The position numbers and the translations under genes were made by a program. From NCBI RefSeq assembly GCF_000244875.1, contig NC_016791.1, positions 2,485,001 through 2,549,000 of the forward strand: a stretch of 64,000 nucleotides of DNA, written 5' to 3'. Below, piece by piece: positions 41,170-50,026 of this stretch (position 1 is the first letter of the stretch; each line of letters opens with the position of its first letter). This DNA comes from Clostridium sp. BNL1100 (lineage in GTDB: Bacteria > Bacillota > Clostridia > Acetivibrionales > DSM-1351). Under the pieces are notes generated by a model. That model did no database searches, was not told the DNA's origin, and saw only the letters and a list, made by a program, of their open reading frames with translations.

Positions 41170-41253
41170 ATAAAATCACCTCAAAGTATTTATTACTTAT
41201 TTTTCACCATTATTATTTTAATATTAATTGTTCAAGGTAGTAATTAATGCTAA

Positions 41254-41793
41254 TTAATAATTTTTTGCAAGCATTTGGAAGTATGCTTGAGGATGGTCGC
41301 ATACAGGGCATACTTGAGGAGCTTTTTCTCCTACATGAATGTGTCCGCAGTTTGCACACTGCCATATTACTTTTTCACCTTTGATAAATACGGCATTACC
41401 TTCAACATTCTTCAGAAGAGCTAAATATCTCTCCTCATGTTCTTTTTCAATTTTTCCTACAGCTTCAAAAAGATATGCTATCTTGTCAAAACCTTCTTCT
41501 TTAGCCTCTTTAGCAAATTGCGCATACATATCAGTCCATTCATAATGCTCACCGTTTGCAGCATCCTTGAGATTAGAAGCAGTATCACCTATGCCATCAT
41601 GCAAAAGTTTAAACCATATTTTAGCGTGCTCTTTTTCATTATTTGCTGTTTCAGTAAATAATGCAGCTATTTGCTCGTATCCCTCTTTTTTTGCTTTTGA
41701 TGCGTAGTATGTATACTTGTTTCTTGCCTGTGATTCGCCTGCAAATGCAGCCATAAGATTTGCTTCTGTCTTAGTTCCCTTTAAATTACTCAA
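41254..41793 (-). CDS. rbr: Rubrerythrin
   Basis: A 179-residue non-haem iron protein that reduces hydrogen peroxide in anaerobes. The diiron ferritin-like domain has [29 protein letters not shown] and [12 protein letters not shown], and the C-terminal rubredoxin site has CANCGHIH and CPVCDH. Full length for the family. AGGAGG precedes the ATG. It has no partner gene adjacent; a divergent thioesterase lies 235 bases away. Confidence 0.96.
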   Translation of the reverse strand: MSNLKGTKTEANLMAAFAGESQARNKYTYYASKAKKEGYEQIAALFTETANNEKEHAKIWFKLLHDGIGDTASNLKDAANGEHYEWTDMYAQFAKEAKEEGFDKIAYLFEAVGKIEKEHEERYLALLKNVEGNAVFIKGEKVIWQCANCGHIHVGEKAPQVCPVCDHPQAYFQMLAKNY

Positions 41794-42027
41794 TTGAAAT
41801 TACCTCCTGTTTAATTAAAAATAATAATAGATTTATTAATGTTATACCACAGTTTTCTGAATTTGAAACCAACATTTTCAGAAAAAAACTCATGATAAAT
41901 TATATCACACAAAGGTAATTTTAATGAATTATGCCAATACTATGTTTGCTTATATAAGTTATAATGTTAATCAAAAGACATTGTTTAATATTATTAATAA
42001 TAGATATAGAATAGGAGGTTGATTATC

Positions 42028-42507
42028 ATGGATAAATCAATTAGAAAAAAAGTATCTGATTCCAGAACTGAACAAATTCAAATACTAATGCCTGAACATA
42101 TAAATGGTTTTAACCGCCTTTTTGGTGGCAAGCTTATGGAATGGATTGATGTTGTTGCAGCTGTTGTTGCCAGAAGGCATTCCGGCTGCAACGTGACTAC
42201 AGCATCCATAGACAATTTACAGTTTAAAGCACCTGCTTACGTTAATAGTACTATATTTTTACTGGGACAGATTACTTATGTAGGAAATACGTCAATGGAA
42301 GTAAGGGTAGATACTTTTGTTGAAGAACTTAACGGAACCCGGCGTATGATAAACAGGGCATATCTGGTTCTTGTTGCATTAGATAAAAAAGACTTCCCTA
42401 TTCCCGTTCCAGGAATAATACTGGAAACTGAAGAAGAAAAAACAGAGTGGGAAGCCGCCAGAAAGCGCTGTGAATTGAGAAAGCAAAGACGCCGTGAAGA
42501 GTTCTGA
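42028..42507 (+). CDS. Acyl-CoA thioesterase, hot-dog fold
   Basis: A 159-residue protein of the YciA/BACH-like acyl-CoA hydrolase family. Motifs: LMPEHINGFNRLFGGKLMEW with the catalytic Asp in WIDVVAAVVARRHS, VTTASIDNLQFKAPAYVNS and GNTSMEVRVDTFVEE. It would hydrolyse acyl-CoA thioesters. The ATG at 42028 is set by AGGAGG; TTG at 42019 is an alternative. The tail is basic. It converges with the ATPase gene after 11 bases. Confidence 0.88.
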   Translation: MDKSIRKKVSDSRTEQIQILMPEHINGFNRLFGGKLMEWIDVVAAVVARRHSGCNVTTASIDNLQFKAPAYVNSTIFLLGQITYVGNTSMEVRVDTFVEELNGTRRMINRAYLVLVALDKKDFPIPVPGIILETEEEKTEWEAARKRCELRKQRRREEF

Positions 42508-42518
42508 GAAAGTACTGT

Positions 42519-43271
42519 TTAATCTGAATCAAATAAATATCTGATCATTTTTTGGGGAGTGTTGAGGAATTGTCTGGTCACAATATAATGCTCTGTTTCT
42601 TCATATTGAGTCAGCTTGATTCCATTCTCATCTAATGTAAAAATGTCTGCATCCGGATAAGCCAATAGAATAGGTGAATGGGTCGCTATAATAAACTGAC
42701 AGTTTTGCTTCACAAGCTCTTTTATACGAACCAGCAGTGTCATTTGTCTGGTTGGGGACAGTGCAGCCTCAGGTTCATCAAGTACATACAGGCTGTTCCC
42801 TCCAAACCTGTTCAATACCAGTGACATGAAACTTTCTCCGTGTGACTGGCTATGGAGAGATTTTCCTCCATATGTATGTATGAATGGGTTTGGTGCGGCC
42901 TTATCAAGCCTGTCAATCTCACTTGCAACATTATAAAAGCTTTCCGCCCGCAGGAAAAACCCATCTTTCGGTCTCTTTACGCCCCTTACAACAGTGAGAT
43001 TTTTATATAACGTAGAATGTGTTTCAACTGAAGAAAAATTAAAATTTCTGGAACCACCCTCTGGATTAAACCCTAGATTTACGGCAATAGCCTCAAGTAA
43101 AGTTGATTTTCCGGTACCGTTTTCACCCACAAAAAAGGTTACCTTCTTATTTATAATTAAAGGTTCAAGATTCCTGACAATGGGAAGAGAAAAAACATAG
43201 CTTTCATCGGATGAAATATCCTCTCTTAGCTTAATTTCTCTTACATATAGATCATTGAAAAGGTTAGGCAT
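42519..43271 (-). CDS. AAA/ABC-type ATPase (predicted ATP-binding protein)
   Basis: A 250-residue soluble ATPase. Walker A is VGENGTGKSTLLEA, the signature-like region YGGKSLHSQSHGESFMSLVL, and Walker B LYVLDEPEAALS followed by the H-loop IIATHSPILLAYP. This is the stand-alone COG3910-type predicted ATPase; its role is unknown. The ATG at 43271 has GGAGGAAGAAGG just upstream; the frame extends to 43307. No membrane partner is encoded nearby, so it is unlikely to be a transporter. Confidence 0.85.
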   Translation of the reverse strand: MPNLFNDLYVREIKLREDISSDESYVFSLPIVRNLEPLIINKKVTFFVGENGTGKSTLLEAIAVNLGFNPEGGSRNFNFSSVETHSTLYKNLTVVRGVKRPKDGFFLRAESFYNVASEIDRLDKAAPNPFIHTYGGKSLHSQSHGESFMSLVLNRFGGNSLYVLDEPEAALSPTRQMTLLVRIKELVKQNCQFIIATHSPILLAYPDADIFTLDENGIKLTQYEETEHYIVTRQFLNTPQKMIRYLFDSD

Positions 43272-43434
43272 CCTTCTTCCTCCATCATTTCCTAAGGGTT
43301 TAATCAATTTCCATTATATACATGTTTCTTTAATTTTTCAAGAACATTTGTTCTGTTTGTTTTAACTTGTAGCCTTTGATTATTTAGGAAAATATGCAAT
43401 AATAATTATATAATCAAAGACGGAGATGTTTTTA

Positions 43435-44166
43435 ATGAATATTGAACTATTGACTGATATCTTAAAAAATGCTGACAGCATTGTATTTTTTGGAGGAGCA
43501 GGAATGAGTACCGAATCTGGTATACCTGATTTTCGTTCCGAAAATGGTCTTTATATGACATCTGACGGCTCACAATACTCACCCGAAACAATGCTTTCAC
43601 ACAGTTTCTTTGTTTCACATACCGATGAGTTTTTCAAATATTATAAAACTAAAATGATATACAGAGAGGCAAAACCAAATGCAGGACATTTAGCTCTAGC
43701 AAAACTTGAGGAATCCGGCAGACTTAAAGCAGTTGTAACACAGAATATAGACGGCCTCCACCAACTGGCTGGCAGTAAAAAAGTTTTTGAGTTGCACGGC
43801 TCGGTTCACAGAAATTATTGTACCAAATGCAGAACCTTTTACGATTTGGATTATATATTTTATGCAAAAGGTACTCCCCGCTGTGTCAAATGCAACAGTG
43901 TTATCAAGCCTGATGTGGTTCTGTATGAGGAGGCTCTGGACGATGACGTTGTAAACGGGGCAGTAAATGAAATAAGGAATGCCGACGTTCTTATTATCTG
44001 CGGAACCTCGCTGGTTGTATATCCTGCAGCAGGACTTATTGATTTCTTTAGAGGCAAAAAACTCATTCTTGTTAATAAAAGCCCTACTCCCTATGATTCC
44101 AAAGCCGACCTTGTAATAAATGATTCAGTGGGAAAAGTCCTTGAGACTGCTGTGAAATCCATCTAA
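43435..44166 (+). CDS. cobB: NAD-dependent protein deacylase, sirtuin family
   Basis: A 243-residue sirtuin that removes acyl groups from lysine using NAD. Motifs: VFFGGAGMSTESGIPDFRS (NAD binding), VTQNIDGLHQLAGS, the catalytic His in ELHGSVHRNYC, zinc cysteines CTKC and CVKC, and ICGTSLVVYPAAGL. The start at 43435 is chosen for its GGAG spacing. In clostridia its targets may include acetyl-CoA synthetase, which is not in this window. Confidence 0.93.
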   Translation: MNIELLTDILKNADSIVFFGGAGMSTESGIPDFRSENGLYMTSDGSQYSPETMLSHSFFVSHTDEFFKYYKTKMIYREAKPNAGHLALAKLEESGRLKAVVTQNIDGLHQLAGSKKVFELHGSVHRNYCTKCRTFYDLDYIFYAKGTPRCVKCNSVIKPDVVLYEEALDDDVVNGAVNEIRNADVLIICGTSLVVYPAAGLIDFFRGKKLILVNKSPTPYDSKADLVINDSVGKVLETAVKSI

Positions 44167-44173
44167 TAAAAAA

Positions 44174-44554
44174 TTATATATTCGCAATTGTTTTAGCAAG
44201 CATTTTGCCTAATACAACACCTGTAAGGCAAAATGCTACGCTTAAAATAATATTTGCCACACCAAAAACTGCTTTTCCTTCCTGAAAAAGGTTAACTGTT
44301 TCTAGGCTGAAGGTTGAAAATGTTGTAAACCCACCTAAAATACCAGTAGTTAAAAACAACTTTATTTTTTTATTATCAGGGCACAAGGCAGCAAGCAATT
44401 CTGTAAGGAGTCCTATTAAAAAAGAGCCCAGAATGTTTATTATAAGTGTTGAAACCGGAAAACCACAATTCCCTGAACGATTTATAAAGCTTGACAGCAA
44501 ATATCTTGATGTTGCGCCAATAAATCCGCCAAGTCCAACAACTAATGCGTTCAT
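44174..44554 (-). CDS. crcB: Fluoride channel FluC (CrcB)
   Basis: A 126-residue protein with four membrane spans that exports fluoride as a dual-topology dimer. It has GGFIGATSRYLLSSF, the central Asn in LIINILGSFLIGLL, and TTGILGGFTTFSTFSLET with the phenylalanine box. Firmicutes often have two tandem genes; only one is present here. No fluoride riboswitch is visible upstream. AAGGGGA precedes the ATG. It converges with the sirtuin gene. Confidence 0.93.
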   Translation of the reverse strand: MNALVVGLGGFIGATSRYLLSSFINRSGNCGFPVSTLIINILGSFLIGLLTELLAALCPDNKKIKLFLTTGILGGFTTFSTFSLETVNLFQEGKAVFGVANIILSVAFCLTGVVLGKMLAKTIANI

Positions 44555-44806
44555 TTAAAATCCCCTTCTTAAAATACTTCAACAATTGAGAACCAATGAG
44601 AACCCAAAATAAATGTTCTCTCTGGTTTAAACAAAATTTGAATGTTTTATTATTATATAACATGTTATGTTTATACTCAAATTCTATTTAAATCGATTTG
44701 TTTAAATATCCAGATAATTTTTTCAATTACATAATTGCACTATTTCAAAAGATATGATAAATTATTTATGCGTGTTTATGCATAAATTCGACTTTTTATG
44801 CATTTA

Positions 44807-44894
44807 CAGCTCTCTGGAGAGTCCCAGGTATGGGCGCCGAAGGTGCAAGGCAGTGGTTTTTCCATTGCCGGTCTCTCAGGCAAAAGGACAGAGC
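44807..44894 (+). promoter_or_regulatory. Glycine riboswitch (single aptamer)
   Basis: The conserved core is seen as CTCTGGAGAGTCCC, GGGCGCCGAAGGTGCAAG, and TCTCAGGCAAAAGGACAGAG. Only one aptamer is visible rather than the usual tandem. It is followed at 44923-44949 by a terminator and then the alanine/glycine symporter gene, so glycine would control the transporter. The region 44555-44806 shows no gene. Confidence 0.93.
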
Positions 44895-44922
44895 TTTATA
44901 GCTTAACGTCTTTCTCTTGGAG

Positions 44923-44949
44923 AGCCAAAACATTTGTTTTGGCTTTTTT
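44923..44949 (+). terminator. Riboswitch-controlled terminator
   Basis: AGCCAAAACA with TGTTTTGGCT form a stem followed by TTTTTTG, 30 bases after the aptamer. Confidence 0.8.
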
Positions 44950-44987
44950 GTTTTTCAAAAATTTCAAGAAGGGATAGGTTAAAAATA

Positions 44988-46416
44988 ATGTTAGAAAAAA
45001 TCAGCAGTTTCATTTCTTGGTTTGATGGTATTGTTTGGGGATTGCCATTAATTATCTTAGTACTTCTCGTTGGAATTTTACTCACAGTAAGAACCGGCTT
45101 GCTGCAAGTCAGGCATCTGCCCCGTGCTCTAAAGTATATGGTTAAGAATGAAGAAGGCGGGAAAGGTGAAGTATCCAGCTTTGGCGCACTTTGTACAGCA
45201 CTTTCTGCCACAATCGGTACAGGAAACATCGTAGGTGTTGCAACTGCAATCGTTGCAGGCGGACCCGGAGCTTTATTCTGGATGTGGATCGCAGCGTTTT
45301 TCGGTATGGCTACAAAGTATACTGAAGGACTACTGGCTATAAAATACCGTACCATTGACGAAAACGGACACGTTTTAGGTGGGCCATTCCTTCTACATAC
45401 GAAACGGTATGGGTAAGAGATGGGGCTGGCTTGCAAAGGCTTTCTCATTTTTCGGAGCTGCTGCCGGGCTCATGGGTATCGGAACCTTTGTGCAGATAAA
45501 TGGTATTTCTGATGCAGTTCGCAATTATTTTGATCCAAAAAATCTTCATACAATATCTATTCTGGGAAAAAGTTATTCGTGGGCAATAGTATTAACTGCT
45601 GTTATTGTTACTTTGTGTGTAGGATTGGTTATTATCGGTGGCTTAAAAAGAATAGCAAGTGTATCGGAAATCATAGTTCCTTTTATGGCAATTTTTTATG
45701 TTATAGCTACACTCATAGTTGTTTTTGTAAATATAAAGGCTATTCCCGATGCTTTTGTTCAGGTTTTTCAAGGTGCATTCGGGCTCAAAGCTGTGGGTGG
45801 CGGGGCAATAGGTGTTGGAATAAGTTCAATGCTTAATTCCATGAGAATGGGTATTGCTCGAGGTATTTTCTCAAACGAATCCGGTTTAGGAAGCGCCCCT
45901 ATTGCAGCTGCTGCCGCTAAAACACATGAACCCGTACGTCAGGGTCTTGTTTCAATGACAGGTACTTTTGTTGATACAATTATTATCTGTACAATGACAG
46001 GTCTCTGTATTATAACCACAGGTTCATGGAACATAGGACTTAAAGGTGCCTCTGTAACACAGAACGCATTTAAAGAAGGTTTCGGTTTTGCACCGACACT
46101 TGGTTCCTTTATTCTGATGATAAGCCTGGTATTCTTTGCCTTTACAACAATTATCGGCTGGAACTATTACAGTGAACGTTGTATGGAATATCTCACAAAC
46201 GGTAATATGAAGGCAGTTAAAGTTTTTCGCTGGTTTTACATTCTGGCTGTTTTTGCAGGCCCCTTTATGACAATAGAGATCGTTTGGAATATATCAGATA
46301 TTTTCAACGGCTTGATGGCCTTTCCAAACCTGATTGCACTGATAGCATTAAATGGTGTCGTTGCAGCGGAAACTAAAAAATATTTTGCAAAGATAAAGGA
46401 AAAAAAGCTTAGTTAA
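44988..46416 (+). pseudogene. Sodium:alanine/glycine symporter (AGCS), split by a one-base insertion
   Basis: Together two frames encode about 475 residues of an AGCS transporter with 10-11 membrane spans. Frame one (44988-45416) contains WGLPLIILVLLVGILLTVRT, LSATIGTGNIVGVATAIVAG and ends in GGPF. Frame two resumes as FYIRNGMGKRWGWLAKAFSF and continues through IFSNESGLGSAPIAAAAAKT to the end. An extra C at 45389-45390 separates the two; without it the family sequence GGPxFYIxNG is restored. Either the gene is broken or there is a sequencing error. It starts with AAGGGATAGG upstream and is preceded by a glycine riboswitch. Confidence 0.9.
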
Positions 46417-46513
46417 TTTTTGATTTGTTTTTTATTTCAGCAAAAGCAGCAAAGGGTGAGTGTCGTAAGACTACTAAAAAGTAGTAGCGATTTACAAAAT
46501 TTAGTTGACATAT

Positions 46514-46550
46514 AAAAAACAGCTTTCAAAATATTGAAAGCTGTTTTTTT
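46514..46550. terminator. Bidirectional terminator between symporter and tRNA-Pro
   Basis: AAAAAACAGCTTTCAA/TTGAAAGCTGTTTTTT stem, serving the rightward symporter gene and the leftward tRNA. Confidence 0.88.
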
Positions 46551-46551
46551 A

Positions 46552-46629
46552 TGGTCGGAATGACGTGACTTGAACACGCGACCTCTTGCACCCCAAGCAA
46601 GCACTCTAGCCAAACTGAGCTACATCCCG
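46552..46629 (-). tRNA. tRNA-Pro (GGG anticodon)
   Basis: A 78-base cloverleaf: acceptor CGGGATG/CATTCCG with one wobble, anticodon arm CTTGC-TTGGGGT-GCAAG (GGG), T loop GTTCAAGTC, and encoded CCA. Confidence 0.95.
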
Positions 46630-46703
46630 ATAATGCGAAATTAATTATAGCACACTAAATTTAGAATGTAAAGACTAAACAATATTATTTGTGTACTAGG
46701 AAA

Positions 46704-46735
46704 AAAACCGGAATGCATATCAGCAATCCGGTTTT
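46704..46735 (-). terminator. Terminator after the small Cys-rich gene
   Basis: AAAACCGGA/TCCGGTTTT arms with a 14-base loop, directly after the stop at 46738. Confidence 0.75.
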
Positions 46736-46737
46736 CT

Positions 46738-46977
46738 CTATTCCTCTTTTGGTTGTAATTCACTTATATGATACGTAATACACTTGGAAGCTTTTGGTAC
46801 TTTAGTAATCTTTGGTGTTGTATTAATCACAGCAGCAGCTGTTGTGGTTTTAGCACGCCCTGCTTTTTTGGCCTTTGCTTGTAAAAGCTTGCCCAAATTT
46901 GTACTACAATGTTTGTTACTACAACTTCCATTAATAATCATTGACCCACACTTGCAGAATTCTACCATATTATTCAT
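46738..46977 (-). CDS. Small Cys-rich basic protein
   Basis: A 79-residue protein with four cysteines and a histidine at the start (FCKCGSMIINGSCSNKHCST), probably a zinc site, followed by a lysine-, alanine- and threonine-rich flexible segment. GAAGGG precedes the ATG. It may bind nucleic acid like other zinc-ribbon proteins with basic tails. No closer identification is possible. Confidence 0.6.
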   Translation of the reverse strand: MNNMVEFCKCGSMIINGSCSNKHCSTNLGKLLQAKAKKAGRAKTTTAAAVINTTPKITKVPKASKCITYHISELQPKEE

Positions 46978-47064
46978 CCCTTCAAGTCTTGTATGAAATA
47001 CTAGTATACCACAAGAAGGTCTATAAATGTAACTGGAAATAAATGTATTTAAATTGTAAACCTA

Positions 47065-47202
47065 TTATTTCTTATTAACCAGCTTTAATGTAATTTTGAA
47101 ACTCACATTACTCTTCCGCTTTGTTTTACCATTATTAAATGTCCTGTTTTTATTTCTGCGCACCGCAGTAACGGGATAAATTCTCAAAACCTTATGTATC
47201 AT
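47065..47202 (-). CDS. Very small basic protein
   Basis: A 45-residue frame MIHKVLRIYPVTAVRRNKNR ending KITLKLVNKK, with 16 Lys or Arg residues. AAGGCGG lies 8 bases before the ATG, and the compact size and basic composition are not random-looking. No family is recognised. It is upstream of the Cys-rich gene on the same strand. Confidence 0.4.
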   Translation of the reverse strand: MIHKVLRIYPVTAVRRNKNRTFNNGKTKRKSNVSFKITLKLVNKK

Positions 47203-47263
47203 TTTTAAAACCGCCTTATCCACAATACTCCAGATAATATATCGGCATTTTAAAACAAAAAAA

Positions 47264-47287
47264 TAGCCTCTAATAAAAACAAGGCTA
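47264..47287 (-). terminator. Terminator after the small membrane protein
   Basis: TAGCCT/AGGCTA stem followed on the minus strand by TTTTTTTG. Confidence 0.65.
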
Positions 47288-47322
47288 ATGTTTGAGTAGT
47301 ATTCTATTTGAAATACACAAGG

Positions 47323-47493
47323 TTAATAGCGTTGACCCTTTTTAGTGATTAATCTATAAACTATATATCCAGCAATAACAAGGATTGCTAATGGTATTAA
47401 TTGTTTTAGTATGAACCCTACTATGCTAATCGCCGTTATCAGCAAAAATATCGCTACTATTATAGTTATAATTCTTTTAGTTTTATCATCCAT
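47323..47493 (-). CDS. 56-residue membrane protein
   Basis: A frame of 56 residues: charged start MDDKTKRI, a hydrophobic stretch ITIIVAIFLLITAISIVGFI, then LIPLAILVIAGYIVYRLITK. It thus has one or two membrane spans with positive ends. GGAGGG lies 8 bases before the ATG and a terminator follows the stop. Small single-gene membrane proteins of this kind are often regulators or stress peptides, but the role is unknown. Confidence 0.65.
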   Translation of the reverse strand: MDDKTKRIITIIVAIFLLITAISIVGFILKQLIPLAILVIAGYIVYRLITKKGQRY

Positions 47494-47613
47494 ATATTTT
47501 TTCCCTCCATCTTTATTATAGGTAAATTATACACCTATATGTATACTTTTGTCTATAAAAATTTAATTATTTTGATTCAATTATTAATTTTTTTAATATT
47601 TGAATCAATTTCA

Positions 47614-48765
47614 TTAATTTTCATAACCTTTTGCAATCAAATTTATTGATTGTATTACAAAATCGACTTCAGCATTTGTGTTAAAACATCCTACACTCAA
47701 TCTAACAATTCCGGAATTTACTGTTTTAAAATGTGAATGTGCCAACGGAGCACAGTGGAGACCTGCTCTACATTCAATTTTATACTGTTTGTCAAGCTGA
47801 TAGCTGACTTCTGTAGAATCCACTCCCTCAAAGTTAAAAGCCACTATCCCACTGTTTTCTTCAACACTTTCGGGGCTGAACATCTTTATATTATTAATAC
47901 GGCATATTCCATCAAAAAGTCTGATGATTAGTTCATCCTTTTTTTTACGAATTTTATCAATACCGTTTTTCTGAATAAACTCCACTCCCGCCCCAAGTCC
48001 TGCTATACCCGGTGTATTAAGAGTTCCGCTCTCAAGTTTGTCTGGCATTATTTCTGGCTGATACAGCAGTTCTGAACTGCTGCCTGTACCACCTCTCATT
48101 AGAGGCCTCATCCTTATTTGAGGTGACACATATAATCCACCTGTCCCCTGAGGGCCAAGAAGTCCTTTATGTCCGGGAAACGCAACCATATCTGCATGAA
48201 TCCGGTTTATATCAAGTTCTATACTACCCAATCCCTGAGATGCATCTATCAGATACATTATGCCATTATTCCGTGCTATTTTTCCAATCTCCTCCACAGG
48301 CATAATTATCCCGTTAACGTTTGAAGAAAGAGTACATACAATCAATCTTGTTCTTTTATTTATACTTTTTCTTATATCCTGCGGATCAACACGTCCAAGA
48401 CTGTCAGCACTAACTATGGAAAGTTTTACTCCTCCGTATTTTTCAAGTGTTTTTAATGGCCTTATCACTGAATTATGCTCCATACAGGTCGTAATTACAT
48501 GATCCCCGGGTGAAAGACTTCCGCAAATTGCTATATTCAAGGCCTCTGTTGCATTTTTTGTAAAACTTATATTGAGATCGTCCTCTATTTTTAGCAGCTT
48601 TGCTATACGTTCACGGGTAGTAGTCACAGTTGAAGCACTGGCAACCGACATTGTATGACTTCCTCTGCCCGGATTAGCACAGTAAGTTCTCAGGCATTTG
48701 TCTATTTCAATATATACAGCTTCAGGTTTCGGAAAGGAAGTGGCAGCATTATCCATATAAATCAT
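47614..48765 (-). CDS. Cysteine desulfurase-family class V aminotransferase
   Basis: A 383-residue PLP enzyme. Motifs: YMDNAATSFPKPEAV, FTKNATEALNIAICGSL, HNSVIRPL, IDASQGLGSIELDI, the PLP Lys in FPGHKGLLGPQGTGGLYVS, and a Cys loop near ECRAGLHCAPLAHSH. It resembles the CsdA-like clostridial desulfurases that release sulfur from cysteine or selenocysteine. ATG 48765 has GAGG 6 bases upstream. It is third in a cluster of PLP enzymes headed by a MocR regulator. Confidence 0.88.
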   Translation of the reverse strand: MIYMDNAATSFPKPEAVYIEIDKCLRTYCANPGRGSHTMSVASASTVTTTRERIAKLLKIEDDLNISFTKNATEALNIAICGSLSPGDHVITTCMEHNSVIRPLKTLEKYGGVKLSIVSADSLGRVDPQDIRKSINKRTRLIVCTLSSNVNGIIMPVEEIGKIARNNGIMYLIDASQGLGSIELDINRIHADMVAFPGHKGLLGPQGTGGLYVSPQIRMRPLMRGGTGSSSELLYQPEIMPDKLESGTLNTPGIAGLGAGVEFIQKNGIDKIRKKKDELIIRLFDGICRINNIKMFSPESVEENSGIVAFNFEGVDSTEVSYQLDKQYKIECRAGLHCAPLAHSHFKTVNSGIVRLSVGCFNTNAEVDFVIQSINLIAKGYEN

Positions 48766-48808
48766 AATATACCTCAACTATTTGGGTTTATTATATGGTA
48801 TGAAACAA

Positions 48809-49999
48809 TTATTTCTTTAGTTCCTCTGTAAGAAGCTCTCCCAATATTTTAACTCCCTTAACAATTTTGTCCTCTGTAAGTCCCGAAAAGTTGAGTCTCA
48901 TTGTATTTTCGTGTCCTCCTCCCGGATAAAAAGCACTACCCTGTACAAAAGCCACTCCTCTTTTCATTGCATTAATTAGAAGCTCCCTGCTTGACATTCT
49001 TTGCGGTAAAGTCACCCACAAAAACATTCCCCCCTGCGGTTTAGTGTAGGATATTTCCTTGGGAAAATATCTCTTTATTGAATCAAGCATTGTATCTTTT
49101 CGCTTTTTATAAATTAATATATTATCTTTGATATGAGCTTTAATATCGTATTTTTCTATATAACGTGCAATAAGCATTTGCGTAAAAAAATTTGTATGTA
49201 GGTCTGTCCCCTGCTTTAGAAGAATATATTTTTTTAAGATTTCTTTCGATGCACTCACCCAACCAACCCTGAAACCGGGACAAACTGTTTTTGAGAAAGT
49301 GCTCAGGTATATTACTCTTCCTTCGGTATCAAAGCTTTTCAATGGGGGAAAGTTATTTCCATCAAAGCAAAGTTCACTATAAGGATTGTCCTCAACTATA
49401 ATCAAGTCATACATATTGGCAACATCAATAAGAGCTCTACGACGCTTCAGACTCATTCTCCTTCCCGTAGGGTTTTGGTAGTCAGGTATAGTGTACAAAA
49501 ATTTTATGTTTTTATTTTCATTTAGCTTCTTCTTTAAGCCTTCAATAATTAAACCTTCTTCATCCATTTCAATTTCGATATATTCAGGGTAACATGGGTT
49601 AAAAGCATTTATCGCAGATAGATAAGTAGGACTCTCACAGAGAACAACATCTCCCTCGTCCAGAAAAACCTTAGCTGTAAGATCTAAACCCTGCTGAGAG
49701 CCTGATGTTATCAGAATATCGTCAGGTTCGACATCAATTCCCTTTTCACCCATCAGCTCTGCAATAATTTTATGTAGTTCATTATATCCTTCTGATACTG
49801 CATACTGCATTGTTTTAGCTCCATTTTCGGATAATACCTCATGGCAAAGTATTTTCATTTCTTCAACAGGAAACGTCTCCTCAGCAGGGAGACCACCACC
49901 AAAGGATATTATGTCCTCCGAATCCGTTAATTTCAGAAGTTCTCTTACTTCAGATGACTTAAGTGTACGAGCTCTCCTTGCAAATGTATCATTTAGCAT
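48809..49999 (-). CDS. Fold-type I aminotransferase (2-aminoadipate/aromatic type)
   Basis: A 396-residue PLP-dependent aminotransferase lacking a DNA-binding domain. Motifs: ISFGGGLPAEETFPVEEMK, ITSGSQQGLDLTAKVF, YTIPDYQNPTGRRMS, the PLP Lys in YLSTFSKTVCPGFRVGWV, and MRLNFSG. This group (LysN/KAT II-like) acts on 2-aminoadipate, aromatic or branched substrates; the specificity cannot be read. It follows the MocR gene by 27 bases and precedes the desulfurase by 43, forming one operon. Confidence 0.87.
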   Translation of the reverse strand: MLNDTFARRARTLKSSEVRELLKLTDSEDIISFGGGLPAEETFPVEEMKILCHEVLSENGAKTMQYAVSEGYNELHKIIAELMGEKGIDVEPDDILITSGSQQGLDLTAKVFLDEGDVVLCESPTYLSAINAFNPCYPEYIEIEMDEEGLIIEGLKKKLNENKNIKFLYTIPDYQNPTGRRMSLKRRRALIDVANMYDLIIVEDNPYSELCFDGNNFPPLKSFDTEGRVIYLSTFSKTVCPGFRVGWVSASKEILKKYILLKQGTDLHTNFFTQMLIARYIEKYDIKAHIKDNILIYKKRKDTMLDSIKRYFPKEISYTKPQGGMFLWVTLPQRMSSRELLINAMKRGVAFVQGSAFYPGGGHENTMRLNFSGLTEDKIVKGVKILGELLTEELKK

Positions 50000-50026
50000 T
50001 AAATTCCCTCCTCCATATCAAGAATT

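Noticed and set aside
44555-44700. Fluoride riboswitch ahead of crcB
   Set aside because: The conserved fluoride aptamer sequences are not present.
45370-45420. Programmed frameshift in the symporter gene
   Set aside because: There is no slippery heptamer with a downstream structure; a simple one-base insertion explains it better.
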